Assembly (NCBI GenBank): GCA_001603805.1
Contig: LUZY01000003.1
Span: 186,001 to 250,000 of the forward strand
Direction: 5' to 3'
From: Deferribacterales bacterium Deferri_01
Lineage (GTDB): Bacteria; Chrysiogenota; Deferribacteres; Deferribacterales; Geovibrionaceae
DNA length: 64,000 bases
Below are positions 35,351 through 44,952 of this stretch, piece after piece; the stretch's first letter is position 1; each line of letters begins with the position of its first letter. The translations under genes were made by a program, and so were the position numbers. The notes under the pieces were generated by a model. That model did no database searches. It had not been told where the DNA came from and saw only the letters and a program-made list of their open reading frames with translations.

Positions 35351-36583
35351 CTACTTCAGTTCTCTGTCTTTCAGAATGAAACTGTTCATACGTATTTCTG
35401 CTGCGTCTGCAAGGGTGAGATGAAATTCTTTTAAAAGAGGCATGGCTTCGTCCAGCTCATACCGTTCAAGCATTGCTGTCAGCTTTAAGAGCCTGCCGAG
35501 CTTGTTGTCTGCACCCAGCACGGCTTCCTTTATGTCACCGCTTACATTAAACTGATCTATAAAGGCTTCAAACGGAGCTTCCAGAATTACATCCAGAAGA
35601 GACAGCAGCCCTGTGAGAAAAGCCTGCTCCTTCAGTTCCCTGCATGATTTTTCGGCGATTTTTTCCATTGTGGACGCTCTTTCGTGAGCTGTCTGCATCA
35701 ATGGATTTTCGCAAGGATCCATGCTCCCCTTGGAAGCGTAAAGCAGCAGTGTGAGCCATTTGGAAAGATTGTTCCTGCCCAGAAGAGCTGCTGCATGTTT
35801 GATTGATGTTATGTCCGACTTAAGAAAGAATGCTGATGAATTTATAAATTTCAGGAGATTAAGGTTGATTGCCGGATAGTTTTTCATTTCTCTTGCTATG
35901 AACTCCATGGTGCTGTCTTCATCACGCAGAATATTTATAAGGTTTATAACTCCTGCCATGGAGGGGTCTATGCTTTTTTTTGCGGAAACAACAAGAGGCT
36001 TGGCGAAGTAATACCCTTGAAAATATTCAAACCCCAGTTTTTTGCAGAATTCAAATTCTTCTCTGTTTTCAACCTTTTCAGCAAGAAGGCGCACATTCAT
36101 TGCCTTGAGTGAATCCATGTTCCGCACAATCTGCATTTTTGATGTGGCGCGTATGTCAACCTTAATGAATCTTACATCTTCAAACAGAGGGCGGAAGTTT
36201 TTGGCATGGCTTTCTGTAAAAATAAAGTCATCAAGGGCAAAAGAATAGTTCTGCTTGCCGTAGTTTTTTACTTTTTCAACCAGAATATCTGTGACTCTAG
36301 TGGTTTCGAGTATTTCCAGAACAGTTTTTTCCGCAGGGAGGAGGGCTATTATATCCTCATCGATCACAGATTCATCAATGTTTATAAAGCCTTTTTTAGA
36401 TCCGAGAAGGGTCTCTATGCCGAAGTTCTGCAAAAGATGCAGGAGTACCGATGAGGTGGCGGAAAGGTTATCATCAATTTTTGCCGCATTGGTTTCAGTA
36501 TTGCGGAATAATATCTCATAGGCGAAAATATTTCCGTTTATATCCAGTATCGGCTGTCTTCCCACAAAGATTCTGTCGCTCAT
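35351..36583 (-). CDS. EAL/HDOD domain signalling protein, YuxH-like
   Basis: 410 residues. The N-terminal half is a degenerate EAL domain: IFVGRQPILDINGNIFAYEILFR, with EILE in place of the catalytic EAL-type motif, then ALDDF and YFQGYYFAKP. The C-terminal half is an HDOD domain (INLNLLKFINSSAFF). Such proteins usually bind signals or partners rather than hydrolyse c-di-GMP. ATG 36583 is preferred over 36604, since only it has GGGG at proper spacing upstream. Role may be in motility or surface control; targets unknown. Confidence 0.88.
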   Translation of the reverse strand: MSDRIFVGRQPILDINGNIFAYEILFRNTETNAAKIDDNLSATSSVLLHLLQNFGIETLLGSKKGFINIDESVIDEDIIALLPAEKTVLEILETTRVTDILVEKVKNYGKQNYSFALDDFIFTESHAKNFRPLFEDVRFIKVDIRATSKMQIVRNMDSLKAMNVRLLAEKVENREEFEFCKKLGFEYFQGYYFAKPLVVSAKKSIDPSMAGVINLINILRDEDSTMEFIAREMKNYPAINLNLLKFINSSAFFLKSDITSIKHAAALLGRNNLSKWLTLLLYASKGSMDPCENPLMQTAHERASTMEKIAEKSCRELKEQAFLTGLLSLLDVILEAPFEAFIDQFNVSGDIKEAVLGADNKLGRLLKLTAMLERYELDEAMPLLKEFHLTLADAAEIRMNSFILKDRELK

Positions 36584-36837
36584 AATCCCCTTTTCCGTTT
36601 TCATACATAACTTAGCAACTATCTTAACGGATAATAAATATCAAGTGAAAAATACCGATGTAAGTGATTATTAAATAATATATCATACAAAGTAACTATA
36701 TTCAGTCTAAAGATATGCCCGGTTGACGAATAAACAGGAAATGTTCATAATCAAAGAAAGACGCAGACGGCTATACATGGCTTAAAAGAGCAAAATTGAA
36801 AACAGTTTGCGTATATTCTCCATGATTCTCTTGAGGA

Positions 36838-36866
36838 TTGACAAAGAGGCTCTTCTCTGACATAAT
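36838..36866 (+). promoter_or_regulatory. Strong sigma-70 promoter giving a leaderless start
   Basis: TTGACA (36838-36843), 17 bases, CATAAT (36861-36866). Initiation about 7 bases downstream would fall on or next to the ATG at 36873. The rest of the 36584-36872 gap is AT-rich and shows no gene. Confidence 0.65.
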
Positions 36867-36872
36867 TTTGAT

Positions 36873-37067
36873 ATGGAATTACTTGAGAAACTGAATATTT
36901 TAAGCAGTAAGATAGAACGTCTCATAGATGACAGAGAAAACCTGAAGAACGAGAACGAAGCTCTTAAAGCACGGGCTTCGGAACTGGAAGCGGAAATATC
37001 CGCTCTGATTGAGGAAAGAAAAACAGTCAGGGAAAAAGTGGAGAACCTTCTGTCCAGAATAGGGTAA
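36873..37067 (+). CDS. Small coiled-coil protein upstream of zapA
   Basis: 64 residues, entirely heptad-like and charged (LEKLNILSSKIERLIDDREN onward), predicted to be one continuous coiled coil. Size and position directly before zapA recall ZapB-type FtsZ-ring factors, but similarity is not enough to name it. There is no ribosome binding site, and the promoter places transcription start at about the ATG, so the message may be leaderless. Seven bases separate it from zapA. Confidence 0.75.
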   Translation: MELLEKLNILSSKIERLIDDRENLKNENEALKARASELEAEISALIEERKTVREKVENLLSRIG

Positions 37068-37074
37068 AAGGCTT

Positions 37075-37350
37075 ATGAGTCCTGATAGTAAGGAAGTTCA
37101 GATCACCGTTGCAGGTGTTCACTATTCCCTCAGAACAGAAAACGGAGAAGTGCTGGAAAAAGCGGCAGGGCTTCTTGAGGAGAAAGTTCAGGAATCGAAC
37201 GACTCCTCCAAGATTGTCAATACTCACCGCGCTGTTGTTATGGCGGGTTTAAAAGTTGCTGTTGAAAGGGTCGAGCTTGCGGAAGCGGCTAAGATAGCCG
37301 AAGCCGAAGTTGACAGACTAAATGAACGGCTTAATGAGATAGATATATAA
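37075..37350 (+). CDS. zapA: Cell division protein ZapA
   Basis: 91 residues. The N-terminal EVQITVAGVHYSLRT and a C-terminal coiled coil (VERVELAEAAKIAEAEVDRL) match ZapA, which crosslinks FtsZ filaments at mid-cell. Its position just upstream of a 6S RNA-like sequence is the classic zapA-ssrS arrangement. The gene follows the coiled-coil gene closely, so both are probably co-transcribed. Confidence 0.85.
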   Translation: MSPDSKEVQITVAGVHYSLRTENGEVLEKAAGLLEEKVQESNDSSKIVNTHRAVVMAGLKVAVERVELAEAAKIAEAEVDRLNERLNEIDI

Positions 37351-37351
37351 G

Positions 37352-37528
37352 ATCCCCTGCGGCGTTCGTAAGATGGAAGAAAACTGCAGCCAACAATTTT
37401 AACCTGGGTGTTGATACTGGACGCAGTGTGCATGCCTGTTCGCAGGAAGCCTGAAGCGTTCGTGATACTCCCGCCCTTATTGTAAGGGCTACTAGGTTTC
37501 TTCCACAAACGGCGCATGCGGGGGTTGG
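37352..37528 (+). ncRNA. ssrS: 6S RNA candidate
   Basis: The 182-base gap folds into a long rod. CCCCTGCG near 37355 pairs with CGCATGCGGGG near 37512. TGGAAGAAA (near 37374) pairs perfectly with TTTCTTCCA (near 37497). An apical CCTG-TTCG-CAGG hairpin closes the middle, with an internal open region between. A rod of this length directly after zapA, with 5-formyl-THF cyclo-ligase two genes on, is the usual 6S RNA setting. 6S RNA mimics an open promoter and binds RNA polymerase. Ends are approximate. Confidence 0.8.
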
Positions 37529-37532
37529 TTTT

Positions 37533-38750
37533 ATGAGGATACTGGAAGCACTCCGCCCGAAAGGGTTTGAAGATATAGCAGGGCAGGATCACCTTTTTAA
37601 AGAGGATGCGCTCTTTTTGAAGCTGGTGAAGTCAGGAAATTTTGACTCGCTGATCCTGATAGGTCCGCCGGGTTGCGGTAAAACCACTGCCGCAGAGCTG
37701 GTGGGAGAACATCTTGCCATACCTTTTTTCAGGCTGCACGCCTCAACTTCCGGTTCCTCGGACATAAAAAACATAATCGAATCCACGAAGCATTACGGCA
37801 GAGAAGCTATTGTCTTCATCGATGAACTTCACAGGTTTAACAAAACCCAGCAGGATCTGCTGCTGAAGGTCATCGATGGAAGACATGCGAAGCTTATAGG
37901 AGCCTCCACGGAGAATCCTTACTTCAATCTTACTCAGCCTCTCCGCTCAAGGAGTTTTGTGTTTGAGTTTCATTCCCTTGGTGATGAAGCTCTGGACCAG
38001 CTTTATGAAAAAGCTGTTTCCTACATAAAAGAAAGCTACGGGGTTGATGAGGTTATAGCCGACGAAGAGGGGATGACACGCCTTAAACGTGTGAGCCTCG
38101 GTGACGGCAGACGTTTTCTGAATATGCTTGAATTGTCTGTTGTAAAAGGCACTTTCAGCGGACAGAGCGTTACTCTCGGTCTTCAGGGCATAGAAGACTA
38201 TGTAACCGGCGGCAGTTATGACACTGATGAGCATTATGACCTGCTCTCCGCCATGATAAAAAGCATCAGGGGAAGCGACCCCGATGCGGCTCTCCTTTGG
38301 GGCATGAAGCTTATGGAAAGCGGTGTTGCACCTGAAACTGTTTTCAGAAGGCTGCTTATTTCGGCCAGTGAGGACATAGGCAACGCCTATCCTGATGCCC
38401 TTGAGTTTGCAAACGCTGCTTATCAGGCGTTTACCAACGTGGGCAGACCCGAAGGGGACATTATCTTCGCTCAGGTGGTGACATATCTTGCCTCCTGCCC
38501 GAAGAGCAACAGGAGCTATATGGCTCTGCACAAAGTAAAAAATTACCTTCAGTCACACAACCCCAAGGTGCCTGAGCATTTGAGAAGCGGGGGAAGCGGA
38601 TATGTTTATCCGTTTGACCACGGAAGCTTTGTAAAACAGGACTACACAGAAGAACCACTTAGTTTTTACAATCCTTCCGAACAAGGTTTTGAGGCAAAAT
38701 TTGCCGAACGCCTGAAAAGGCTTTGGAACGGCGTGAAAAAGTATGAATAA
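37533..38750 (+). CDS. rarA: Replication-associated AAA+ ATPase RarA (MgsA)
   Basis: 405 residues. It opens with LRPKGFEDIAGQDHL, then Walker A GPPGCGKTT, Walker B VFIDELHRFNKTQQD and sensor GASTENPYFN, followed by the C-terminal tetramerisation region. RarA acts at stalled replication forks and gaps. The ATG follows the 6S RNA candidate at once, without a good ribosome binding site other than GGGGG at 37519. It overlaps the next gene by 8 bases. Confidence 0.93.
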   Translation: MRILEALRPKGFEDIAGQDHLFKEDALFLKLVKSGNFDSLILIGPPGCGKTTAAELVGEHLAIPFFRLHASTSGSSDIKNIIESTKHYGREAIVFIDELHRFNKTQQDLLLKVIDGRHAKLIGASTENPYFNLTQPLRSRSFVFEFHSLGDEALDQLYEKAVSYIKESYGVDEVIADEEGMTRLKRVSLGDGRRFLNMLELSVVKGTFSGQSVTLGLQGIEDYVTGGSYDTDEHYDLLSAMIKSIRGSDPDAALLWGMKLMESGVAPETVFRRLLISASEDIGNAYPDALEFANAAYQAFTNVGRPEGDIIFAQVVTYLASCPKSNRSYMALHKVKNYLQSHNPKVPEHLRSGGSGYVYPFDHGSFVKQDYTEEPLSFYNPSEQGFEAKFAERLKRLWNGVKKYE

Positions 38751-39282
38751 AGCCGTTCTGAGGAAGCAGATGAAAGAAAGGAGGGACAGTCTGTCCGATA
38801 CCTTTGTGGATGAAGCTTCAGCGGAAATATGCCTGAAATTCCTCGCCGAATATAATTCGGCAAAACGGGTACTCTTGTACTCAGATATAAATAATGAGGT
38901 GAAAACGGAGAATCTTGCGCTACAATTAATGAATAGCGGAACGGAAGTCTATCTGCCAAAAATAGAAAATGGCAGACTGGTGACCGGACCATATATCGGA
39001 GGATTACAGACGGGGTCTTACGGAGTTAAGGAACCGGTTGTGATAGATAACAGAACAGACTTTGACGTGGTTGCCGTGCCGGGACTGGCTTTTGACAGCG
39101 GGTTATACAGACTGGGCTACGGAGGCGGCTACTACGACAGACTACTGCCCGGACTGAAGCTTTCGGTCAAAGCCGGTCTGGGTTACGGATTTCAGATTGT
39201 CAGTACGGTTTACAGGGAAGAACATGATTTCCCATTGGATGCGCTGATAACTGAAAATTACATATACAGGAGGAGCAGATGA
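38743..39282 (+). CDS. fau: 5-formyltetrahydrofolate cyclo-ligase
   Basis: 179 residues of the YgfA/MTHFS family. The N-terminal [14 protein letters not shown] and the C-terminal ATP/substrate loop [16 protein letters not shown] are intact. It converts 5-formyl-THF to 5,10-methenyl-THF with ATP. Overlaps rarA by 8 bases and rny by 4, so it is translationally coupled to both. In many bacteria this gene directly follows zapA and ssrS; here rarA is inserted. Confidence 0.93.
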   Translation: MNKAVLRKQMKERRDSLSDTFVDEASAEICLKFLAEYNSAKRVLLYSDINNEVKTENLALQLMNSGTEVYLPKIENGRLVTGPYIGGLQTGSYGVKEPVVIDNRTDFDVVAVPGLAFDSGLYRLGYGGGYYDRLLPGLKLSVKAGLGYGFQIVSTVYREEHDFPLDALITENYIYRRSR

Positions 39283-40838
39283 CCAGTCTGCATGCGTTAC
39301 TTGTTCTCGCCAGCCTTTTAGTAGGCGTATTTGCGGGACTTTTATATCAGAAAAGAAAAAACGATAATGAGAATATCAAAAACAGCAAAACAGCAGAAGA
39401 CATAATAAGCAGAGCAAGAAAAGAAGCCGATGAGATAATCAAAGAAGGCAAACTTGAAGCGAAAGATTATGTTTACAAGGGTAAGCAGGAAGTTGAAAGA
39501 GATTCCAGAGAAAAGAAGAAAGAGATAGCTGCTCTTGAGAAAAGGCTTATCACCAAAGAGGAATCTATAGACAACAAGCTTGATCAACTTACCAAAAAAG
39601 AAGACGCTCTTCTTAAAAAGTATGAGGAAGCGGAAGAAAAACAGAAAGACCTCGACAAACTCCGTGAGGAAGCTGAGGACATACGCAACAGGATGTTAGC
39701 TGAAATCGAAAAGATAGCTGCCATGACAAGGGAAGAAGCAAAACAGATGCTCATAGCCGAGCTTGTTGAAGACGCCAAGATTGACGCCGCCCGTGAACTC
39801 AGGGAAATCGAAGAGCAGACAAAAACAGACGCCGAGAAAAAGGCGCAGAGCATTATTGCTACTGCTATCCAGAGATGTGCGCCTGAATATGTGGGCGAGA
39901 TTTCTGTATCCGTTGTCAGTCTTCCCAGTGATGAAATGAAGGGAAGAATCATCGGACGTGAAGGAAGAAACATCCGTACGTTTGAAAGCGTTACCGGAGT
40001 TGACATTATAGTTGATGATACCCCCGAAGCGGTTATCCTCTCCTCTTATGACCCGTTCAGAAGAGAAATAGCGAAAATGACCCTTGAGCGCCTTGTGACC
40101 GACGGGCGTATACATCCGGCAAGAATTGAAGAACTTCACGACAAATGCCGTGAAGAGCTTGAAAAACATGTTCTCGAAGTGGGCGAGCAGACTCTTTTTG
40201 ATCTCGGAGTCCACGGTGTTCACAAAGATATATCAAGGCTTATCGGCAGGCTTAAATACAGAACAAGCTACGGTCAGAACGTGCTTGGACACTCTATAGA
40301 AGTTGCTAAGATATGCGGAACAATGGCTGCGGAACTTGGGCTTAACGAAAAAATCGCAAAACGTGCCGGTCTTCTCCATGACATCGGAAAGGCGATTGAC
40401 TACGAAAGTGAAGGCTCACATACCGAAATCGGTGTGGAAGTTGCCAAAAAATACAAGGAAGACTGGCGTGTCCTCAACGCCATAGCCTCTCACCACGGAG
40501 AGGAGGAGTTCAAATGCGTTGAATCTGTTCTTGTGCAGGCTGCGGACGCAATGAGCGCATCCAGACCCGGAGCAAGAAGAGAGGTTCTTGAATCATACCT
40601 TAAAAGGCTCGAAAACCTTGAGACTATCGCCTCCTCGTTTGAAGGTGTCAGCAAATGCTATGCTATTCAGGCAGGAAGAGAAGTCCGCATAATAGTTGAG
40701 CCTGACAAGGTTACTGATGAAAGGCTTGTAACATTGTCGAAAGACATTTCCAAGAAGATAGAGGAAGAACTCACATACCCCGGACAGATCAGAGTTACCG
40801 TAATCAGGGAAGCCCGCTCTGTGGGATATGCGAAATAA
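39279..40838 (+). CDS. rny: Ribonuclease Y
   Basis: 519 residues in the standard order. An N-terminal membrane anchor ([16 protein letters not shown]) is followed by a long charged coiled coil (about 25-190), a KH domain with [15 protein letters not shown] and an HD domain with [10 protein letters not shown]. It is the membrane-bound endonuclease that starts mRNA decay in bacteria lacking or supplementing RNase E. The ymdB gene follows after 7 bases, a pairing also seen in Firmicutes. Confidence 0.96.
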   Translation: MTSLHALLVLASLLVGVFAGLLYQKRKNDNENIKNSKTAEDIISRARKEADEIIKEGKLEAKDYVYKGKQEVERDSREKKKEIAALEKRLITKEESIDNKLDQLTKKEDALLKKYEEAEEKQKDLDKLREEAEDIRNRMLAEIEKIAAMTREEAKQMLIAELVEDAKIDAARELREIEEQTKTDAEKKAQSIIATAIQRCAPEYVGEISVSVVSLPSDEMKGRIIGREGRNIRTFESVTGVDIIVDDTPEAVILSSYDPFRREIAKMTLERLVTDGRIHPARIEELHDKCREELEKHVLEVGEQTLFDLGVHGVHKDISRLIGRLKYRTSYGQNVLGHSIEVAKICGTMAAELGLNEKIAKRAGLLHDIGKAIDYESEGSHTEIGVEVAKKYKEDWRVLNAIASHHGEEEFKCVESVLVQAADAMSASRPGARREVLESYLKRLENLETIASSFEGVSKCYAIQAGREVRIIVEPDKVTDERLVTLSKDISKKIEEELTYPGQIRVTVIREARSVGYAK

Positions 40839-40845
40839 AGAGTAA

Positions 40846-41622
40846 ATGAAGATACTTCATATAGGCGATATTATGGGCAAAGCAGGCAGAAGCCTGCTTC
40901 GCTCCGCCGTACCTCAGCTCCGTGAAGAGCTTGGGCTTGACATTGTGATAGCAAACGTTGAGAACTCTGCAAACGGCTTCGGAATAACCGAAGCCCTCTA
41001 TAAGGACATTCTGTCCTATGGCGTGGATCTCATGAGTTCAGGCAACCATGTTTTTGACGTTAAAGAATCCGAAAAATTCATCAATCATCTGGACAAGCTT
41101 GTCCGCCCCGCAAACTATCCTGACGGCACACCCGGAAAAGGTTATATAACCATAGAAAAAAACGGCAGTAAGTTTACGCTGATGAACCTTATGGGCAGAG
41201 TTTTCATGCCTCTTTCCGACTGCCCTTTCAGGAAATTTGACACAATCTATCCTGAAATAAGCGACAGCTTCATCCTTGTTGACTTCCATGCGGAAGCCAC
41301 AAGCGAAAAAAATGCCTTCGGCCTTTATGTTGACGGCAGGGCGGGAGCAGTTCTCGGAACTCACACTCACGTACAGACAAATGATGACAGACTGCTCCCT
41401 AACGGAACACTGTATCTGACAGATGTCGGAATGTGCGGAGGGCTTGACTCTGTAATCGGAATGAGTGCAGATGCGCCGATAGAGCGCTTTCTGGGCGGTG
41501 TTCCGAGGAAATATGAGGTTGAAAAAGCGGGTAAAATGGTGTTTAATGCCCTGTTTTTCGAGTATGATGATCTCGGAAAAATCGTCCGTTATTCAAAAAT
41601 ATCACAAACATCGGGGGAGTAA
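40846..41622 (+). CDS. ymdB: YmdB-family metallophosphoesterase
   Basis: 258 residues. GDIMGKAGR, ENSANGFG, SGNHVFD and LGTHTHVQT supply the metal ligands of the calcineurin-like fold; DFHAEATSEK is also typical. The Bacillus protein is a 2',3'-cyclic nucleotide phosphodiesterase affecting biofilm decisions. A role near RNA turnover fits its position behind rny. The stop abuts the nadA start directly. Confidence 0.92.
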   Translation: MKILHIGDIMGKAGRSLLRSAVPQLREELGLDIVIANVENSANGFGITEALYKDILSYGVDLMSSGNHVFDVKESEKFINHLDKLVRPANYPDGTPGKGYITIEKNGSKFTLMNLMGRVFMPLSDCPFRKFDTIYPEISDSFILVDFHAEATSEKNAFGLYVDGRAGAVLGTHTHVQTNDDRLLPNGTLYLTDVGMCGGLDSVIGMSADAPIERFLGGVPRKYEVEKAGKMVFNALFFEYDDLGKIVRYSKISQTSGE

Positions 41623-42531
41623 ATGGACTACCGTAAAGAAATTAAACGTCTTGCCGCAGAGATGGACGCAGTTATCCTTGCTCACAACTACCAGCCTGAT
41701 GAAATTCAGGAAATTGCAGATATTACCGGCGATTCGCTCGGTTTAAGCATACAGGCGGCAGAAACAGATAAAAGCACAATAGTTTTCTGCGGAGTTCATT
41801 TCATGGCGGAGACAGCTTACATGCTTTCGCCCCATAAAACTGTTCTCCTGCCCGAAATAAACGCCGGATGTCCCATGGCGGACATGATTACGGCGGATAA
41901 GCTCCGTGAGTTTAAAAAACAGCACCCCAATGCAGCAGTTGTCTGTTATGTGAATACCACCGCCGAGGTCAAGGCGGAGAGCGACATATGCTGCACATCT
42001 GCTAATGCTGTAAATGTCATAAAACATGTTGACGCTGATGAGATAATTTTCGTGCCTGACCGTAACCTCGGTCACTATGTGTCACGCTTTACTGATAAAA
42101 AGATGATTCTCTGGCAGGGCTGGTGTCCCATTCATAACAGAACCACCGAGCTTGAAGTCAGACAGCTTAAAGAAAAATACCCCGATGCTCTCGTTGTGGC
42201 GCATCCTGAAAATCCGCCTTCAGTTGTTGATCTTGCGGATCACGTATGCTCCACTTCAGGCATATACACCTACTGCCGTGAAAGCAGTAATAAACGCTTT
42301 ATAATCGCCACTGAAGAAGGCGTACGTTATCTCCTTGAAAAGCAGAACCCTGACAAGGAGTTTATCTTTGCTTATGACGGGTTTATCTGTAAAAATATGA
42401 AGAAGACCACCCTTAAAAGTCTTTATGAGGCGCTGCTTTATAAACAGCATGTTATAACAGTGCCGGAGGATATAAGGGAGAAGGGCGTCCGCTGTATTCA
42501 GAAGATGCTTGATATACCCAGAAACTATTAG
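41623..42531 (+). CDS. nadA: Quinolinate synthase A
   Basis: 302 residues, the compact NadA form. LAHNYQPDEIQEIAD, GDSLGLS, PDRNLG and the conserved Cys regions (CGVHFMAET, CSTSGIYTYC and CIQKML) provide the three [4Fe-4S] ligands. It condenses iminoaspartate with dihydroxyacetone phosphate to quinolinate for NAD synthesis. It needs an aspartate oxidase or dehydrogenase (NadB), which is not in the window. GGGGGAG lies 4 bases before the ATG. Confidence 0.96.
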   Translation: MDYRKEIKRLAAEMDAVILAHNYQPDEIQEIADITGDSLGLSIQAAETDKSTIVFCGVHFMAETAYMLSPHKTVLLPEINAGCPMADMITADKLREFKKQHPNAAVVCYVNTTAEVKAESDICCTSANAVNVIKHVDADEIIFVPDRNLGHYVSRFTDKKMILWQGWCPIHNRTTELEVRQLKEKYPDALVVAHPENPPSVVDLADHVCSTSGIYTYCRESSNKRFIIATEEGVRYLLEKQNPDKEFIFAYDGFICKNMKKTTLKSLYEALLYKQHVITVPEDIREKGVRCIQKMLDIPRNY

Positions 42532-42579
42532 TGTACAGTAAATAATTCCGGATATTTTTAAGAAATATTCCGAAAAATG

Positions 42580-42607
42580 TTGAATTTTAGAACATAAGTG
42601 CTAGTAT
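42580..42607 (+). promoter_or_regulatory. Candidate promoter of the rpiB-rnf unit
   Basis: TTGAAT (42580-42585), 16 bases, TAGTAT (42602-42607). A small hairpin CGAAC-CTTT-GTTCG follows just before the ribosome binding site. Confidence 0.45.
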
Positions 42608-42632
42608 AGCGAACCTTTGTTCGGGAGATAAT

Positions 42633-43127
42633 ATGTGCAGCCGTATTTCAGTCTTTAAGAAAATCGCAATAGCCAGTGACCACGGCGGGTTTGAACTTAA
42701 GGAACAGTTAAAAAATTACATATTAAAATACGGGGTAGATGTTTTAGATTTGGGAACAGATAACGAAAGCTCCGTGGACTATCCTGATTTCGGCGCTGCG
42801 GCCGGTATAGCCGTTGCTGACGGCGAAGCTGACGGGGCCATAGTAATATGCGGTTCCGGCATAGGTATTTCCATTTCTGCTAATAAGATCCCCGGCATCA
42901 GGGCTGCCCTCTGCTGGGATACATATACCGCTAAAATGTCCAGAATGCACAATGACTCAAATGTTCTCGCCCTCGGCGGCAGAGTTATCACATTTGACCG
43001 TGCAGTGGATATGGTTGATTTGTGGCTTACAACACCCTTTGACGGCGGAAGACACCAGAAACGTATCGACAAGCTGGACAGACTTGCCGCAGAAAGATGG
43101 CGGAAGTATTTGTCAGAGGAAAAATAA
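42633..43127 (+). CDS. rpiB: Ribose 5-phosphate isomerase B
   Basis: 164 residues. IAIASDHGGFELKE, CGSGIGISISANKIPGIRAA and SRMHNDSNVLALGGR are diagnostic of RpiB/LacAB isomerases; the Cys in CGSGIG is the catalytic base. It interconverts ribose and ribulose 5-phosphates. The start at 42633 with GGGAGA gives an N-terminus about 8 residues longer than usual. First gene of a likely operon running into rnf. Confidence 0.95.
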   Translation: MCSRISVFKKIAIASDHGGFELKEQLKNYILKYGVDVLDLGTDNESSVDYPDFGAAAGIAVADGEADGAIVICGSGIGISISANKIPGIRAALCWDTYTAKMSRMHNDSNVLALGGRVITFDRAVDMVDLWLTTPFDGGRHQKRIDKLDRLAAERWRKYLSEEK

Positions 43128-43190
43128 CATGCTCAATAATATGGGAAAAAGCTCATGCAAAGGGCTTTTCCTTTATGCGGGGGTACTGTA

Positions 43191-43637
43191 TTGAGACCAA
43201 GCTGGGATCAGTACTTTATTGAAATAACTAATATCGCAAAACAGCGCTCCACCTGTTTAAGAAGGCAGGTCGGAGCATTGCTTGTTAAAGACAATCATAT
43301 ACTCGCCACAGGCTATAACGGTGTGCCTGCCGGAGTGACTCACTGCGAAGTCACCGGATGCCTGCGGCAGAAACTTAACGTCCCCTCAGGACAGAGGCAT
43401 GAGCTTTGCAGAGGGCTTCATGCCGAACAGAATGCTATACTTCAGGCTGCTTATCACGGCGTACCGATCAAGGGCGCCACTCTCTACTGCAACACCAAAC
43501 CCTGCTCCATCTGCACCAAAATGATCATTAATGCCGGAATCGTACGCATAGTTTACGAACTCTACTACGAGGACGCCCTTGCTGACGAAATTCTGGCGGA
43601 AACTAATATAATAGTTGAACAATTTAATAAAGGGTAG
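43191..43637 (+). CDS. dCMP deaminase family protein
   Basis: 148 residues from a TTG start at 43191, which gives the family N-terminus xRPSWDQYF and has GGGGG 7 bases upstream; an upstream in-frame start at 43155 adds unrelated residues. Zinc motifs are HAEQNAIL and PCSICTKM, with the extra Cys/His (CEVTGC) usual in ComEB-like deaminases. It turns dCMP into dUMP for dTTP supply. It sits 4 bases before rnfC, probably for operon economy rather than function. Confidence 0.9.
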   Translation: MRPSWDQYFIEITNIAKQRSTCLRRQVGALLVKDNHILATGYNGVPAGVTHCEVTGCLRQKLNVPSGQRHELCRGLHAEQNAILQAAYHGVPIKGATLYCNTKPCSICTKMIINAGIVRIVYELYYEDALADEILAETNIIVEQFNKG

Positions 43638-43641
43638 GCTC

Positions 43642-44952
43642 ATGCCGTTTTTTGGATTCAGAGGAGGCGTTCACCCTGACTACAATAAGGGTGCGACGTC
43701 GGGCAAGCCAATTGAGGTTATGCCCGTTAAAGAGGGTGCGCTGTACGGGGTTCCGCTCGCACAGCACATAGGGGCTCCGGCGAAACCGCTGGTGGCAAAA
43801 AATCAGGAAGTAAAAGCAGGGGAACTGATAGGGCAGGCAGCAGGCTTCATCAGCGCTAATATACATGCTCCTGTTTCCGGCAGAGTGGTTGCTTTACAGA
43901 GCCTGCCTCATCCCGTTTCAGGTAAAACTGCTGGAATAATAATTGAAGCATCCGGTGAGCAGGACGAAATTCTCCCTGTAAATGTATCTGAAAAATTTCA
44001 GGAAACAGTTCTGAACGCAGGAATAGTCGGTCTCGGCGGAGCGACTTTTCCTTCAAATGTTAAACTCAGTCCACCTAAAAAGGTCGATACTCTCCTGCTT
44101 AACGGAGCAGAATGCGAACCCTATCTCACCTGTGACCACAGGCTTATGCTTGAGAAAACAGAAGAGATTATCAAGGGCGCTGATCTGATCCGCAGGGCTC
44201 TCAACATCGAAAATCTAATAATAGGAATAGAGGAAAACAAGGCTGATGCTCTGGAAGCATTCGGAAAGTTTGCTTCATCATATAAGTTTGAACTTGTTCC
44301 CCTTGAGGTAAAGTACCCGCAGGGCGGTGAAAAGCAGCTTATTAAGGCGTGTCTCAACAGGACAGTTCCCGAAGGCATGCTCCCCCTTGAGGTGGGCGTG
44401 ATAGTGCATAATGTGGGAACATGTCTTGCTGTTTATGATGCTGTGGAAAATAAAAAACCGCTCATAGAAAGAGTAGTTACAGTTACCGGAGCAGTTAAAG
44501 AGCCTAAAAACCTTCTGGTGCGTGTCGGCACTCCGGTTCAGGATATCATAGATTACTGCGGAGGCTTCCTCGGTGAACCCCGTAAGGTTGTTATGGGCGG
44601 ACCTATGATGGGCTTTGCTCTGTCAAACCTTGATGTGCCTATGATGAAAGGCACAAGCGGGATTCTGGTTTTCAGAGAGGAAGACCTGCCCGATCTCAAA
44701 CAGTGTAACTGCATACGCTGCGGTCGCTGTGTTGATGTCTGTCCTATGGGGCTTATCCCCTCTGTAATGGACAGGTTCGTAGTCAGAGAGATGTATGAAT
44801 CACTTGCCGACTGGCATGTGATGAACTGTATAGAATGCGGATGCTGTTCCTATGACTGTCCGTCACGACGCAACCTCGCAGGCGGTTTCAAAACATCCAA
44901 ACGTGAGGTTATGAAGGTTCTTAAAGCTAGGGAGGCGGAGAAAAATGGCTGA
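43642..44952 (+). CDS. rnfC: Rnf complex subunit C, NADH/iron-sulfur
   Basis: 436 residues. The N-terminal HPDYNKGATS and GVPLAQHIG segment, the NAD/FMN-binding LLLNGAECEPYLT region and two ferredoxin clusters (CIRCGRCVDVCP and CIECGCCSYDCP) are as in RnfC. It is the NAD-interacting soluble subunit of the ferredoxin:NAD oxidoreductase that pumps Na+ or H+. The ATG at 43642 is preferred over 43615, which lies inside the preceding gene. Overlaps rnfD by 8 bases. The operon order is CDGEAB. Confidence 0.95.
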   Translation: MPFFGFRGGVHPDYNKGATSGKPIEVMPVKEGALYGVPLAQHIGAPAKPLVAKNQEVKAGELIGQAAGFISANIHAPVSGRVVALQSLPHPVSGKTAGIIIEASGEQDEILPVNVSEKFQETVLNAGIVGLGGATFPSNVKLSPPKKVDTLLLNGAECEPYLTCDHRLMLEKTEEIIKGADLIRRALNIENLIIGIEENKADALEAFGKFASSYKFELVPLEVKYPQGGEKQLIKACLNRTVPEGMLPLEVGVIVHNVGTCLAVYDAVENKKPLIERVVTVTGAVKEPKNLLVRVGTPVQDIIDYCGGFLGEPRKVVMGGPMMGFALSNLDVPMMKGTSGILVFREEDLPDLKQCNCIRCGRCVDVCPMGLIPSVMDRFVVREMYESLADWHVMNCIECGCCSYDCPSRRNLAGGFKTSKREVMKVLKAREAEKNG

